Shown here piece after piece: positions 41,268-50,521 of a DNA stretch of 64,000 nucleotides (its first letter is position 1; each line of letters starts with the position of its first letter). The DNA is taken from contig NZ_JBIWFB010000001.1 in the NCBI RefSeq assembly GCF_044762855.1, positions 558,001 to 622,000 of the forward strand, read 5' to 3'. The notes under the pieces are model-generated. The model saw only the letters and a list, made by a program, of their open reading frames with translations. It searched no databases and was not told where the DNA came from. The stretch comes from Psychrobacillus sp044762855. Lineage in GTDB: Bacteria; Bacillota; Bacilli; Bacillales_A; Planococcaceae. Both the position numbers and the translations under genes were made by a program.

Positions 41268-42179
41268 ATGGAGAAGATTAAAGTTGCTATTCTAGGTTCC
41301 GGGAATATCGGAACAGATTTAATGTATAAAATATTAAAAACAGAAGGGGCGATGGAACTTGCTTTAATGGCTGGAATCGACCCTGATTCCGAAGGTTTAA
41401 AACGTGCAAAGGAACTTCAAATCCCGATTACCGCTGAAGGTATAGACGGGATTTTGAAGGAAAAAGACATACGCATTGTATTTGATGCGACAAGTGCAAA
41501 AGCACATCTTGCGCATGCACCTCTTTTAAAAGAAGCGAATATAATTGGAATCGATTTGACACCTGCTGCAGTTGGACCATATGTAGTACCGGCTATTAAT
41601 CTAGAAGAACATTTAGAACAAGTGAATGTGAATATGATTTCCTGCAGTGGTCAAGCAACAACTCCGCTAGTGCATGCGGTTAACCGAGTAGCAGCTGTTA
41701 AATATAGTGAAATTATCGCAACGATATCGAGCGTTTCTGTTGGACCAGGGACAAGACAAAACCTAGATGAGTTTACAATTACGACAGCGAATGCTTGTCA
41801 GGGCATTGGTGGTGCCAAAAATGCACGTGCTATTCCTGTTATAAACTCAGCTGAACCCCCAATTATGATGAACAACACGGTATATGCCGTATTAGAAGAA
41901 ACGGCGGATGAAGAAGCGGTCGTTCAATCGATTGAACAGATTGTGAAAGAAGTGCAAAAATATGTACCAGGTTACCGGTTAAAGCGAAGACCTTATATCG
42001 ATATCCGTCACACGCCTTGGGGTGATTTGCCAACTGTTATTATCCTCAATGAAGTAGAAGGAGCGGGAGACTTTTTCCCTACTTACGCTGGTAATTTAGA
42101 TATTATGACAGCAGCTGCATGCCGAGTTGGAGAGCAATTTGCTGCACATTTATTGCAAAAGAAAGGGGTTATTGTATGA
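41268..42179 (+). CDS. dmpF: Acetaldehyde dehydrogenase (acylating)
   Basis: 303 residues, the family length. The Rossmann motif VAILGSGNIGTDLMYK begins the protein. The acyl-enzyme cysteine lies in MISCSGQATTP (about residue 128), and GPGTRQNLDEFT is typical of DmpF/MhpF/BphJ. Converts acetaldehyde, channelled from the aldolase, to acetyl-CoA with NAD and CoA. Its stop overlaps the aldolase start (ATGA), in keeping with the obligate aldolase-dehydrogenase complex of this pathway. GAGGAGGG precedes the ATG. Confidence 0.94.
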   Translation: MEKIKVAILGSGNIGTDLMYKILKTEGAMELALMAGIDPDSEGLKRAKELQIPITAEGIDGILKEKDIRIVFDATSAKAHLAHAPLLKEANIIGIDLTPAAVGPYVVPAINLEEHLEQVNVNMISCSGQATTPLVHAVNRVAAVKYSEIIATISSVSVGPGTRQNLDEFTITTANACQGIGGAKNARAIPVINSAEPPIMMNNTVYAVLEETADEEAVVQSIEQIVKEVQKYVPGYRLKRRPYIDIRHTPWGDLPTVIILNEVEGAGDFFPTYAGNLDIMTAAACRVGEQFAAHLLQKKGVIV

Positions 42180-43186
42180 ACAAGCCGATATTGACAGATA
42201 CAACACTTCGAGATGGTTCTCATGCAGTCAGTCACTCTTTTTCCCCTTCTTTTGTAGGGGAAGTAGTAAGTAAATTGGCTGCTGCTAAGATGCCAATTAT
42301 TGAAGTAAGTCATGGGTCAGGCCTTGGTGGTTCAACGATTCAACAAGGGTTTTCTAAGCATGACGAATGGAAATTAATTGAAAGTGCTGTTGCAAATAAA
42401 AAACAATCTAAAATAGCCTCACTTTTTGTACCGGGAATTGGAACAATCCCTGAAATAAACAATGCTTCGGATATTGGAATTGATGTACTACGTATCGCTG
42501 TCCATTGTACAGAGGCAGATGTCACGCAACAGTACTTTGAACAGGCTAAAAAAAGAGGATTAGAAACAGTAGGATTTTTGATGATGAGCCATACGCAACC
42601 AGCATCGGTGTTAGCTAATCAGGCAAAACTCATGGAGAGTTTTGGGGCGGACTGCGTCTATGTTGTCGATTCGGCTGGTGCACTTGTGCCGGACGGTGTA
42701 AGAGATCGTGTTGCAAAGCTCAAAGAATCATTATCTATCAATGTAGGATTCCATGCGCATAATAATCTAGGACTAGCTATTGGTAATACGGTGGCAGCTT
42801 TAGAAGCAGGTGCCAATCAAATTGACGGAACATTGCGTGGATTAGGTGCTGGAGCTGGAAATGCACCGACGGAAGTGTTGGTTGCAGTGCTTAACAAGAT
42901 GAAAATTGACACGGGAATTGATTTGACAATATTAATGGATGCGGCCGAAGAAATCATTGCTCCGGTTTTCCAATACCCATTAGTTATTGATCGGGATAAT
43001 TTAGCAGCTGGTTACGCAGGTGTTTATAACAGCTTTTTGCTGCATGTGAGAGAAGCAGCTGTAAAATTTGATATTAGTCCTGTTTCTATTATGGAAGAGT
43101 TAGGTCGCCGGCATGCAGTGGCTGGTCAGGAAGACTGGATTTTGGACGTGGCGATGGAATTGGCACAAAAACAATTGGTGAAATAA
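42176..43186 (+). CDS. dmpG: 4-hydroxy-2-oxovalerate aldolase
   Basis: 336 residues. The HMGL-like TIM barrel opens with ILTDTTLRDGSHAVSHSFSP (metal-binding Asp and catalytic region) and contains VGFHAHNNLGLAIGN with the metal-ligand histidines. Splits 4-hydroxy-2-oxovalerate into pyruvate and acetaldehyde. I use the ATG overlapping the dmpF stop (AAAGGGG ahead), so 19 longer-frame codons are dropped. It forms a channelled complex with the preceding dehydrogenase. Confidence 0.94.
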   Translation: MNKPILTDTTLRDGSHAVSHSFSPSFVGEVVSKLAAAKMPIIEVSHGSGLGGSTIQQGFSKHDEWKLIESAVANKKQSKIASLFVPGIGTIPEINNASDIGIDVLRIAVHCTEADVTQQYFEQAKKRGLETVGFLMMSHTQPASVLANQAKLMESFGADCVYVVDSAGALVPDGVRDRVAKLKESLSINVGFHAHNNLGLAIGNTVAALEAGANQIDGTLRGLGAGAGNAPTEVLVAVLNKMKIDTGIDLTILMDAAEEIIAPVFQYPLVIDRDNLAAGYAGVYNSFLLHVREAAVKFDISPVSIMEELGRRHAVAGQEDWILDVAMELAQKQLVK

Positions 43187-43251
43187 AACAAGGAATGCCG
43201 TTAGTGAAAAGTCCATTAGCGGCTTTTACCTACATAGAAAGGGATGATCAT

Positions 43252-44043
43252 ATGGTATTAGTTTCTCAACTAGCGAACGAATTAATTGAAGCAGAGTATT
43301 CAAAATCTCCTATTGTTCCATTAACCGAGCGATATCCAGAGCTATCATTATCAGATGCGTATCATATTCAATTGCAATATGTGGAGAAGAAAATAGAACG
43401 CGGAGCACGCATAGTTGGAAAAAAAATCGGTGCAACAAGTAAAGCCATTCAATCGATGTTCGGAGTGCAGCAACCAGACTACGGTCATTTGTTTGACACA
43501 ATGATGTTTATGGACGGCGACAAAGTTCCTCTTCAAAATCTATTGCAACCTAAAGTAGAATGTGAGATTGCATTCGTCTTAAAGAAAGATTTGATTGGAC
43601 CAAATGTTACACCTCTAGATGTCATAGAAGCAACCGATTACATCGTTCCGGCGATTGAAATTATTGATAGTCGAATCGAAGACTGGAAGATTAAATTTGA
43701 AGATACTGTATCAGACAACGGGTCTTCTGCCTTAGTTGTGATGGGAAGTAGACCAACTAAATTAGAAGGCTTAGATTTAACTAGTTTAGGAATGAATGTG
43801 CTAAAAAACGGAGAATATGTGGAGTCAGCAACTGGAGCGGCAGTGCTAGGAAATCCAATTCACGCAATTGCATGGCTTGCGAATGCTTTATCTACCTATG
43901 ATGTAAAGCTTTTAGCGGGAGAGATTGTCTTATCTGGTGCTTTTACAGCCGCTTTAGAAATTCAAGACGGTGATACTTTTACAGCAGAATTTGCTCATCT
44001 TGGTACCGTTTCAGCGACTTTTAATAATAGGAGGGAAAGTTGA
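43252..44043 (+). CDS. dmpE: 2-hydroxypenta-2,4-dienoate hydratase
   Basis: 263 residues of the fumarylacetoacetase-like hydratase/decarboxylase family. KVECEIAFVLKKDL and ATDYIVPAIEIIDSRIEDW carry the metal-binding Glu residues; GAAVLGNPIHAIAWLANAL is typical. Adds water to 2-oxopent-4-enoate to give 4-hydroxy-2-oxovalerate. It forms a pair with the paralogous next gene; known family members form a hydratase-decarboxylase complex. Which of the two is hydratase and which decarboxylase is assigned by order and similarity and could be swapped. Start at 43252 with AAAGGG ahead; 19 upstream in-frame codons rejected. Confidence 0.85.
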   Translation: MVLVSQLANELIEAEYSKSPIVPLTERYPELSLSDAYHIQLQYVEKKIERGARIVGKKIGATSKAIQSMFGVQQPDYGHLFDTMMFMDGDKVPLQNLLQPKVECEIAFVLKKDLIGPNVTPLDVIEATDYIVPAIEIIDSRIEDWKIKFEDTVSDNGSSALVVMGSRPTKLEGLDLTSLGMNVLKNGEYVESATGAAVLGNPIHAIAWLANALSTYDVKLLAGEIVLSGAFTAALEIQDGDTFTAEFAHLGTVSATFNNRRES

Positions 44044-44837
44044 TGGAAACAATCACATTGGAAAGCGTTGTACAGGATTTATTTGAAGCAGAAAAAGGTG
44101 TAAAGACGCTTCCGCAATTCGCAAATGAGTTTCCGGGAATGGATGAAGATAAAGCTTATGATATTCAAGAAAAGCTCGTTCTGAAAAAGTGTGAAGAAGA
44201 AAACACGACCATTTCAGGATGGAAACTAGGATTGACAAGTAAAGCGAAGCAACAAATGATGGGTGTCCATGAACCTTCCTATGGTGTGTTACTAAAAAAT
44301 ATGAGTTTAAATGAAGGTGAATCGCACTCCCTGACGCCTTTTATTCATGCGAAGTTAGAGCCTGAACTTGCCTTTGTTTTTAAGAAAGATGTACAAGGAA
44401 GCTATATCACTCCAGCGCAAATTATGGACGCTACAGATTACGTCATACCAGCTTTTGAAATAATCGATAGCCGTTTTGAAGCCTTTAAATTTACGCTGCA
44501 TGATGCTATAGCAGACAATTCCTCTTCATCTCGTTATATCTTAGGCAATCAATTTATATCACCAGAGAAAGTAGATCTACAGTTGACAGGAATTGTTTTT
44601 AGACAAAACGGTGAAGTTGTTGCAACGAGTACATTGGCAGCTGTCTTGGGGAATCCTGCTGCAGCTATTGCGTGGATGGCAAATAAAATCGCCAAAAGAA
44701 ACCAATTCATACGAAAAGGGCAAGTTGTTTTAAGCGGGGCTATTACACAAGCAATGCATATTTCACCAGGGGATCATTTCTCCGCTACATTTGATGGACT
44801 TGGAACGATAAACACTAATTTTAGATTAGGGGAGTGA
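44043..44837 (+). CDS. dmpH: 2-oxo-3-hexenedioate (4-oxalocrotonate) decarboxylase
   Basis: 264 residues, paralogous to the preceding hydratase. Same metal-binding layout: KLEPELAFVFKKDV, DATDYVIPAFEIIDSRFEAF, and LAAVLGNPAAAIAWMANKI. It contains the ISGWKLGLTSKAKQQMMGV segment seen in DmpH/XylI. Removes CO2 from the keto form of 4-oxalocrotonate. The stop of the previous gene and this ATG share a base (TGATG), and AGGAGGG lies 8 nt before. Coupled translation fits the known physical complex of the two enzymes. Confidence 0.86.
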   Translation: METITLESVVQDLFEAEKGVKTLPQFANEFPGMDEDKAYDIQEKLVLKKCEEENTTISGWKLGLTSKAKQQMMGVHEPSYGVLLKNMSLNEGESHSLTPFIHAKLEPELAFVFKKDVQGSYITPAQIMDATDYVIPAFEIIDSRFEAFKFTLHDAIADNSSSSRYILGNQFISPEKVDLQLTGIVFRQNGEVVATSTLAAVLGNPAAAIAWMANKIAKRNQFIRKGQVVLSGAITQAMHISPGDHFSATFDGLGTINTNFRLGE

Positions 44838-44846
44838 AGATATATT

Positions 44847-45047
44847 ATGCCATTCATTCAAATTACAATCGCTGAAGGAAGAGAACCTGAAAAGAAAGAA
44901 AAGCTAATATATGAAGTGACCGAAACAGTATCGGCTGTAATAGGTGCTCCAAAAGAAACTATTCGTGTATTAATTACGGAAGTTCCGACTACACATTGGG
45001 GAATTGCTGGTCAATCCATTTCAAAGAGAAAAGAGGAATCTGTATGA
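44847..45047 (+). CDS. dmpI: 4-oxalocrotonate tautomerase
   Basis: 66 residues, the small 4-OT subunit type. Pro2 (the catalytic N-terminal proline after Met removal) starts PFIQITIAEGREPEKKEKL. ETVSAVIGAPKETIRVLITE follows, with the family Arg near residue 40 and THWGIAGQS. Isomerises the enol form of 4-oxalocrotonate to the keto form for the decarboxylase. Its stop overlaps the next start (ATGA). Confidence 0.93.
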   Translation: MPFIQITIAEGREPEKKEKLIYEVTETVSAVIGAPKETIRVLITEVPTTHWGIAGQSISKRKEESV

Positions 45048-46516
45048 CATCTGTAGAAGTAAAGGTTAGAAGAGTACTTCATTTTATTAACGGAAAATAT
45101 GAAAATTCTTCTGATGAACAAACATTTGAAGTGAAAAATCCAGCAACGCAAGAAGTGATTGCTGTTGTTTCAGAAGCTACAGAGGAAGATGTAAATAAAG
45201 TTAGTGAAGCTGCAAGAAATGCATTTGATCATGGTTCATGGAGAACGATGACTCTTGCCGATCGTTGCGATAAAATTCGTCGTATGGCTGAAATTATTCT
45301 AGAGCGTAAAGAAGAGATTGCTCGTTTGGAAGCGCTTGATGTTGGAAAACCGTATAGTCATGCATTTACGGGTGAAATTCCGCGTGCTGCACACAATTTA
45401 AAATTTTTTGCTGACTTTATGGAGAAACAAGGTGGAGAAGTTTATCCAATGGAAGAGGCTTTTCTTAATTATACCCGTTATGAACCAGTAGGTGTCGCAG
45501 GATTGATCACTCCTTGGAATGCACCATTTATGCTGACTACTTGGAAACTGGGTCCATGTTTGGCTGCGGGGAATACAGCGGTTATTAAACCAGCAGAAAT
45601 GACGCCGTTATCCGTTTCCTTACTTGGAGAAATTGCAAAAGAGGCGGGAATTCCCGATGGAGTTGTCAATATTATACACGGTAAGGGAAGTGTGGTAGGG
45701 ACGGCAATAACAGAAAACAAAGATGTCGATCTCATTTCGTTTACAGGCTCGACTGTTACCGGAAAGGCTATTATGCGCAATGGTGCTAATACGTTGAAAA
45801 AGTTCTCCTTTGAATTAGGCGGTAAAGCTGCCAATATTATTTTTGAAGATGCAGATTTAGATAAAGCAATTCCTGTATCCATCCAAGCTGCGTTCTTGAA
45901 CTCTGGGCAAGTTTGTTTGGCTGGGTCACGCATTTTGGTGCAACGAACGATTTTAGATACTTTTATAGAGAAGTTCAAAAACGCTGCCGAATCTCTGGTC
46001 GTTGGTGATCCACAAGATTCGACAACTAAAATGGGACCACTTGTAAGTGAAGAACATTTTAAGAAAGTGAAAGGCTATTTTGAGATTGCTAAGGAAGAAG
46101 GGGCAACACTAATTACTGGGGGCGGTATTCCAGTACTTGCACCTCATTTAGAGAGCGGCTATTACTTGGAACCTACTGTTTATTATCATGAAAATCATAC
46201 AGCAAGAATTTGCCAAGAAGAAATTTTCGGTCCGATTGTAACCATTATTCCTTTTGACACGGAAGAGGAAGCTTTAGCTATTGCGAATGATACGGAATAC
46301 GGATTGAACGGTGTTATTTGGACGGAGAATTTAAAGCGTGCCCATCGAATTGCTCATGGTGTTCGTGCAGGTACAATTTGGGTCAACTGCTGGTTCGTTC
46401 GTGATTTGCGTGCCCCGTTTGGAGGATTTAAAAAGAGTGGTATCGGAAGAGAAGGGGGCCAGCATAGCCTAGAGTTTTTCTCAGAAGCTAAAAATATTTG
46501 TATTGCCTTGAACTGA
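45044..46516 (+). CDS. dmpC: 2-hydroxymuconic semialdehyde dehydrogenase
   Basis: 490-residue NAD-dependent aldehyde dehydrogenase with PWNAPFMLTTWKLGPCLA and KPAEMTP motifs, general base Glu257 (SFELGGKAAN) and catalytic Cys291 (NSGQVCLAGSR). The NCWFVRDLRAPFGGFKKSG end is typical of the DmpC/XylG/HpaE branch. Oxidises 2-hydroxymuconic semialdehyde to 4-oxalocrotonate, committing the ring-cleavage product to the decarboxylation branch. No hydrolase (DmpD) for the alternative branch is present. Start at 45044 (AGAGGA ahead), overlapping the tautomerase stop. A decayed partial copy lies at 38818-38976. Confidence 0.92.
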   Translation: MTSVEVKVRRVLHFINGKYENSSDEQTFEVKNPATQEVIAVVSEATEEDVNKVSEAARNAFDHGSWRTMTLADRCDKIRRMAEIILERKEEIARLEALDVGKPYSHAFTGEIPRAAHNLKFFADFMEKQGGEVYPMEEAFLNYTRYEPVGVAGLITPWNAPFMLTTWKLGPCLAAGNTAVIKPAEMTPLSVSLLGEIAKEAGIPDGVVNIIHGKGSVVGTAITENKDVDLISFTGSTVTGKAIMRNGANTLKKFSFELGGKAANIIFEDADLDKAIPVSIQAAFLNSGQVCLAGSRILVQRTILDTFIEKFKNAAESLVVGDPQDSTTKMGPLVSEEHFKKVKGYFEIAKEEGATLITGGGIPVLAPHLESGYYLEPTVYYHENHTARICQEEIFGPIVTIIPFDTEEEALAIANDTEYGLNGVIWTENLKRAHRIAHGVRAGTIWVNCWFVRDLRAPFGGFKKSGIGREGGQHSLEFFSEAKNICIALN

Positions 46517-46533
46517 CGAGTGGAGGGAACAAT

Positions 46534-47943
46534 ATGAAACAATGGTTATCAACTAATTTTGATATTAGGTCTAACTCAGAAAATCAGGAATATACAGCTC
46601 TCAATCATCACAAGCTCCTTTTGCCAAAGGAGTCTTTTTCTACGTGGAAGCAACGAACTGTTATGGAGAATGCTGATTTTGAGAAGGAAATCGTTGTTGA
46701 AAAATCTCAGGCCTATGAAGAACTTGAAAAAGAACGAAACCAACTTCAAATGGTAATCAATATTCAAAATGCTCTTACAGATGAATTGATTCGTTCAAAT
46801 CGTGTATCCAATATTTTAGATATATTAAAAAAGTATATCCCGCTACCAATTATTATTGAAAATTATAAATGCCATATTACAGATTATGAAAATATTAACT
46901 TAGTAGATGCAAAGCAACTTCAAGCCTCGTTTCATAGAAAATTAAAAGAATGGGCTATTAAAAAGACTGAGTTTTTGGAGTTGGACAATCATTGTCGTCT
47001 TGTATCACCTATCTATTTGCAAAATCAGATTTTAGGCTATTGTTCTTTTATTTACGATTCTGATAATCCGAAATCTAATGATATCGATCGAATGATTTTA
47101 GGTAGATTAACATCAATCTGTGCAATGGTCTATTTAAATAATAAAAATATACTGGAAGCCAATGCTAGAACAAAAGGTATCCTGTTTGAGAAAATATTGG
47201 CAGATGAATTTGAATCGAAGGAACAAATTTATCGTGAACTTCAGTTGCTGAATATCGATGTAAGTGGTAAATATCATATAGCTTTAATATCGTTAAAATA
47301 TAATAGCTATATCAAAGAGGAGAATTTGTCCATTTTCACGAGCGTTTACGAAGAAGTTATTCAATTTTTTCAAGAAAAGGATTATGAGGTACTGTTAGTT
47401 CAACGTGCTAATGGTATATTATGCTTTATACCAGAAGATGGAGATCATGCATCTCTGAAAAATGGACCCATCGAATTTTGTATGCGAATCAAACAAAATC
47501 ACCCAAAAATTCAATGCCATGTTGGTGTCAGTTCAACAGATAATGATTTGCAAAATGTAAATAGTCTAATGAAAGAAGCAATGACGGCGGCTAGATTTAC
47601 AGCTAATCATCAACCTACGAAATATTTTAGAGAGTTAGGTATATTGGGCATTTTAGTTCATACTCAAGAAGAAACCGCTATTAAAAAAATAGCAGAGATA
47701 GAACTAGGATCAATCTATGGTCAGACAGAACAACAAAAAGAATATATGCTAACATTGTATGAGTTTTTGATAAATGGTGGAAATCTAGAACAAACCTCAA
47801 CGAAATTAAAATTATCCATTAGTGGACTGCGTTATCGTATAAATAAAATTCGTGAAATACTTCAAGATGATTTAAAAGACTCTCAAAAACAATTCGATTT
47901 TTTGCTAGCGTTAAAAGCATTGAAAGTTATCGGTGAGTTTTAA
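46534..47943 (+). CDS. PucR/CdaR-type transcriptional regulator
   Basis: 469 residues. The C-terminal HTH_30 domain (about 400-465: YEFLINGGNLEQTSTKLKL, then SISGLRYRINKIREIL) is typical of PucR/CdaR activators, preceded by a GGDEF-like CdaR region (about 240-370: YHIALISLKYNSY, CHVGVSSTDNDL). The N-terminal 230 residues include a coiled coil (SQAYEELEKERNQLQMV) and a GAF-like sensor region. The start ATG has TGGAGGG ahead; 12 upstream codons dropped. As last gene of the operon it would be co-induced, and it is the best candidate activator of both promoter modules. A terminator follows. Confidence 0.83.
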   Translation: MKQWLSTNFDIRSNSENQEYTALNHHKLLLPKESFSTWKQRTVMENADFEKEIVVEKSQAYEELEKERNQLQMVINIQNALTDELIRSNRVSNILDILKKYIPLPIIIENYKCHITDYENINLVDAKQLQASFHRKLKEWAIKKTEFLELDNHCRLVSPIYLQNQILGYCSFIYDSDNPKSNDIDRMILGRLTSICAMVYLNNKNILEANARTKGILFEKILADEFESKEQIYRELQLLNIDVSGKYHIALISLKYNSYIKEENLSIFTSVYEEVIQFFQEKDYEVLLVQRANGILCFIPEDGDHASLKNGPIEFCMRIKQNHPKIQCHVGVSSTDNDLQNVNSLMKEAMTAARFTANHQPTKYFRELGILGILVHTQEETAIKKIAEIELGSIYGQTEQQKEYMLTLYEFLINGGNLEQTSTKLKLSISGLRYRINKIREILQDDLKDSQKQFDFLLALKALKVIGEF

Positions 47944-47957
47944 TGCCTGATATGAGG

Positions 47958-47989
47958 AAAGCGTAGTCCTATATGGATTGCGCTTTTTT
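47958..47989 (+). terminator. Terminator of the meta-cleavage operon, copy of 36477-36508
   Basis: AAAGCGTAGTCC pairs with GGATTGCGCTTT around TATAT, followed by TTTTTC. The stem is identical to the terminator just before the aromatic island; only the loop differs. Confidence 0.9.
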
Positions 47990-48066
47990 CTTGCTCTTGT
48001 GTAAAAAAATGTACAGCATAGGGTATTCTATAAGTACATAGATATAAAAGATTGGAGTGATCTTAG

Positions 48067-48729
48067 ATGAATGTTTTAATCGAATGGATTTATAGAACCC
48101 CGAAAGGAGTGGAAACTGTTTTTCGTTCCGATGAAATGTCAGCAGCACAGGCTTTACTCATTGGGGAAGATTTGGAGAAAACAGGTCGTGCGAAAAATTT
48201 AATATTTATGGATCGATATGATAGCTCATGGACGATAAAAGAATTGAGAAGTTATTTAAAGGGAATCGAAACAGAGCCTCATAATGTGACCGTTTATTTT
48301 GACGGTGGTTTTGACCGGGCGACTAGTAGTTCTGGTTTAGGTTGTGTTATTTATTATGAGCAAAGCGGAAAGTCATACAGATTGCGGAAGAACTCATTCG
48401 CTAATAACCTTGTGTCCAATAATGAAGCGGAATATGCAGCATTCCATCTTAGTTTGCAAGAGCTTGAAATGTTAGGGGTCCATCATCTCCCAGTTCGGTT
48501 CATTGGCGATTCACAAGTCGTAATTAACCATTTGAGTGAAGAATGGCCAGTGATTGAAAAGGATTTATTTAATTGGGCAGACCGTATTGACGGGAAGATG
48601 AAAGAGCTGGGCATTCAGCCAGAATACGAATTGGTGCCAAGAAAAGCGAATGCGGAAGCGGATCGTTTGGCTACACAGGCATTGAATGGAATTGAGATTA
48701 CAGCAACTAATGAAATGAATAAGGATTAG
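48067..48729 (+). CDS. RNase HI-like protein with N-terminal extension
   Basis: 220 residues. An N-terminal domain of about 70 residues (IEWIYRTPKGVETVF...) precedes a reverse-transcriptase-like RNase HI domain. The catalytic acidic residues are visible: Asp in VTVYFDGGF, Glu in NNEAEYAAFHL, Asp in FIGDSQVVI and Asp in ANAEADRLA. It probably degrades RNA in RNA/DNA hybrids; some bacillary paralogues of this type are weakly active or inactive, which is family knowledge. GGAGTG precedes the ATG. Monocistronic. Confidence 0.87.
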   Translation: MNVLIEWIYRTPKGVETVFRSDEMSAAQALLIGEDLEKTGRAKNLIFMDRYDSSWTIKELRSYLKGIETEPHNVTVYFDGGFDRATSSSGLGCVIYYEQSGKSYRLRKNSFANNLVSNNEAEYAAFHLSLQELEMLGVHHLPVRFIGDSQVVINHLSEEWPVIEKDLFNWADRIDGKMKELGIQPEYELVPRKANAEADRLATQALNGIEITATNEMNKD

Positions 48730-48920
48730 TGAGTGGAGAAACTTGAAGGAGCAACCTAAGCAACGATATACCCTATAAACCAAAAGCTTACATCATTCTA
48801 TTTTAAAATAAAGTTGTATCTCTTAATAGGGATAATTAGTATTGAAAGAAAACACAGTTTATTTACGTAATTCATACGGATACTTACGCATAAAATAGGC
48901 TGGATGAAGGGGGTAATATT

Positions 48921-49943
48921 ATGAAGAGAATTTTATCATTTGTTTTTATTGCAATACTTACTATTTTTAGTGTGTGGACTCCTGCTGCGTATGCGAAAAG
49001 TGGGAAGATTGATTATGTGGCGTTAGGGGATTCATTGGCAGCTGGGCATACACCGTATGGCGAGAAGATTGGAAGAGGCTTTACAGATATTATTAGTGAA
49101 GAACTTGCCAAAAAAGACATATTAGCATCTTTTAATAAAGATTTTGCTATGACGGGTGAAACTAGTGTTGGTTTATTGGAAACTTTAAAGCGTGCTGAAG
49201 TGCAACAAACTGTAAAGGAAGCGGAGCTTGTTACGATTATTAGTGGAGCTAACGATTTTATAGATGAAATGTACAATCCGGTCGATGAAAGTGTGAATTT
49301 AGATCTTGCGAAAGCGACAGCATTGTTGAATAAAGTGGCTGGTAATTTAACTGCTGCCATTCAACAGATAAAGGCACTCAATTCTGAAGCGGATATTTAT
49401 TTGTTTGGTTATTATTTTCCTTTACCTCATATAGCGGATGATGGGGTCAAACAACAAATGAAACTTGCTTTTAACTTCGTAAATATTAGAATGATGGAAA
49501 TTGCAAAAAGCGAGGGTGTTCATTTTGTCGAAATCGCATCAACTTTTGATGTAAATGGTACCTCGTTTTTGGAAAATCCAAAAGATATTCATCCGAATGA
49601 AGCTGGATATCAAGTGTTAGCCGATCAATTTTTTCAGCAATACACAATGCCTGGCCAGGTACAAATTGATATTCCGAAAGTAATGTGGGGAAAAACGGAG
49701 CTTAAACTTGGACAAATCGGGAAAGTAACGATTCTCCAAGATACTTATTTGATGAAAATCGAAAATGATGGCTCTTTATCAACTATTCGAACGTTGAAAA
49801 AGGGTGAAGAGTACCGCGTCTACAGCTATAAAGGGCAACAGAATGGGCTTTATGGTTTAGGGGGCAGTGGCTTCGTCCAAAAGAGCGCAGCCATTCGCTA
49901 TGAAACTCCATCTAAAGCGAAGTTAGCGTTATTACAAAAGTAA
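48921..49943 (+). CDS. Secreted SGNH/GDSL hydrolase
   Basis: 340 residues. Signal peptide (ends near AAYA) and a GDSL-type esterase/lipase domain (about 28-240). It has block I YVALGDSLAAGHTPYG (Ser nucleophile), block III IISGANDFIDE, and block V DIHPNEAGYQVLADQF with the catalytic Asp and His. A C-terminal 100-residue part of beta character (KVTILQDTYLMKI, GEEYRVYSYKG, GLYGLGGSGFVQ) resembles an SH3-like wall-binding module. Likely an extracellular esterase acting on lipids or acetylated wall polymers. AAGGGGG precedes the ATG. Confidence 0.9.
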   Translation: MKRILSFVFIAILTIFSVWTPAAYAKSGKIDYVALGDSLAAGHTPYGEKIGRGFTDIISEELAKKDILASFNKDFAMTGETSVGLLETLKRAEVQQTVKEAELVTIISGANDFIDEMYNPVDESVNLDLAKATALLNKVAGNLTAAIQQIKALNSEADIYLFGYYFPLPHIADDGVKQQMKLAFNFVNIRMMEIAKSEGVHFVEIASTFDVNGTSFLENPKDIHPNEAGYQVLADQFFQQYTMPGQVQIDIPKVMWGKTELKLGQIGKVTILQDTYLMKIENDGSLSTIRTLKKGEEYRVYSYKGQQNGLYGLGGSGFVQKSAAIRYETPSKAKLALLQK

Positions 49944-49953
49944 GATTGACTAG

Positions 49954-49991
49954 AAAAGCGACCGAAGTTTTTATACTTCAGCCGCTTTTTT
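49954..49991. terminator. Terminator between the GDSL gene and a convergent gene
   Basis: AAAAGCG and CGCTTTT flank CGAAGT/ACTTC pairs, with internal mismatches, followed by TTT. Confidence 0.8.
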
Positions 49992-49994
49992 GTT

Positions 49995-50399
49995 TTAGGC
50001 ATTATGATTAGTATTCTGTTGTTTTGCTGGTGATTGATTATTCGCTTCCGGTAAAGATTCTTCCGATTTTGGAAGCTTCTTTTGCTGGGATTTAGGAAAG
50101 GCATTTTTTGCTTCCGTTTTAGAATCTGGTTCTTGCACTTTTTCGTTATAATATTGAACGCTTGTCATGGCCCCTTCTTCCACCATGCGATTATCATCGG
50201 GGTCTTTTGGATCTGAAAAACCGGCTTTCGTCATTTGAGTAGGCTTATGCTTTCTTGTATCGGCATAAGAAGATAATTTTGTTTTTGTATTTTTTAAAGT
50301 TGTCATTGCTTGTTCTCTATTTTCTAATTTAGTGTAGTACGCATATGCTAATGCGGCAATTCCTCCAATTAACAAGGCACATCTAGTTTTATTCGACAT
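49995..50399 (-). CDS. Small membrane-anchored protein of unknown function
   Basis: 134 residues: one N-terminal membrane segment (CALLIGGIAALAYAYY), then a highly polar Lys/Glu/Gln/Ser-rich tail, including PKDPDDNRMVEEGAMTSVQY, that looks disordered. GGGAG lies 8 nt ahead of the chosen ATG. Similar short proteins occur in Bacillales without known role. No operon partner. Confidence 0.7.
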   Translation of the reverse strand: MSNKTRCALLIGGIAALAYAYYTKLENREQAMTTLKNTKTKLSSYADTRKHKPTQMTKAGFSDPKDPDDNRMVEEGAMTSVQYYNEKVQEPDSKTEAKNAFPKSQQKKLPKSEESLPEANNQSPAKQQNTNHNA

Positions 50400-50508
50400 C
50401 TTCCTCACTCCCTAAATGTATTGTTAATATGATACCCATTTTAAATAACTGCCAAACATCCCATAATGAAAAGAGAGATTATTACGATTGTGTTACGAAT
50501 TTGTTACT

Positions 50509-50521
50509 AGTGCCTGGCACC
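50509..50521. repeat. REP-B copy (GTGCCTGGCAC core)
   Basis: The palindromic core AGTGCCTGGCACCT is flanked by TTGTTACT and TGTAACA, giving an imperfect longer stem. It lies in the promoter region of the DUF457-type gene. Confidence 0.75.
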
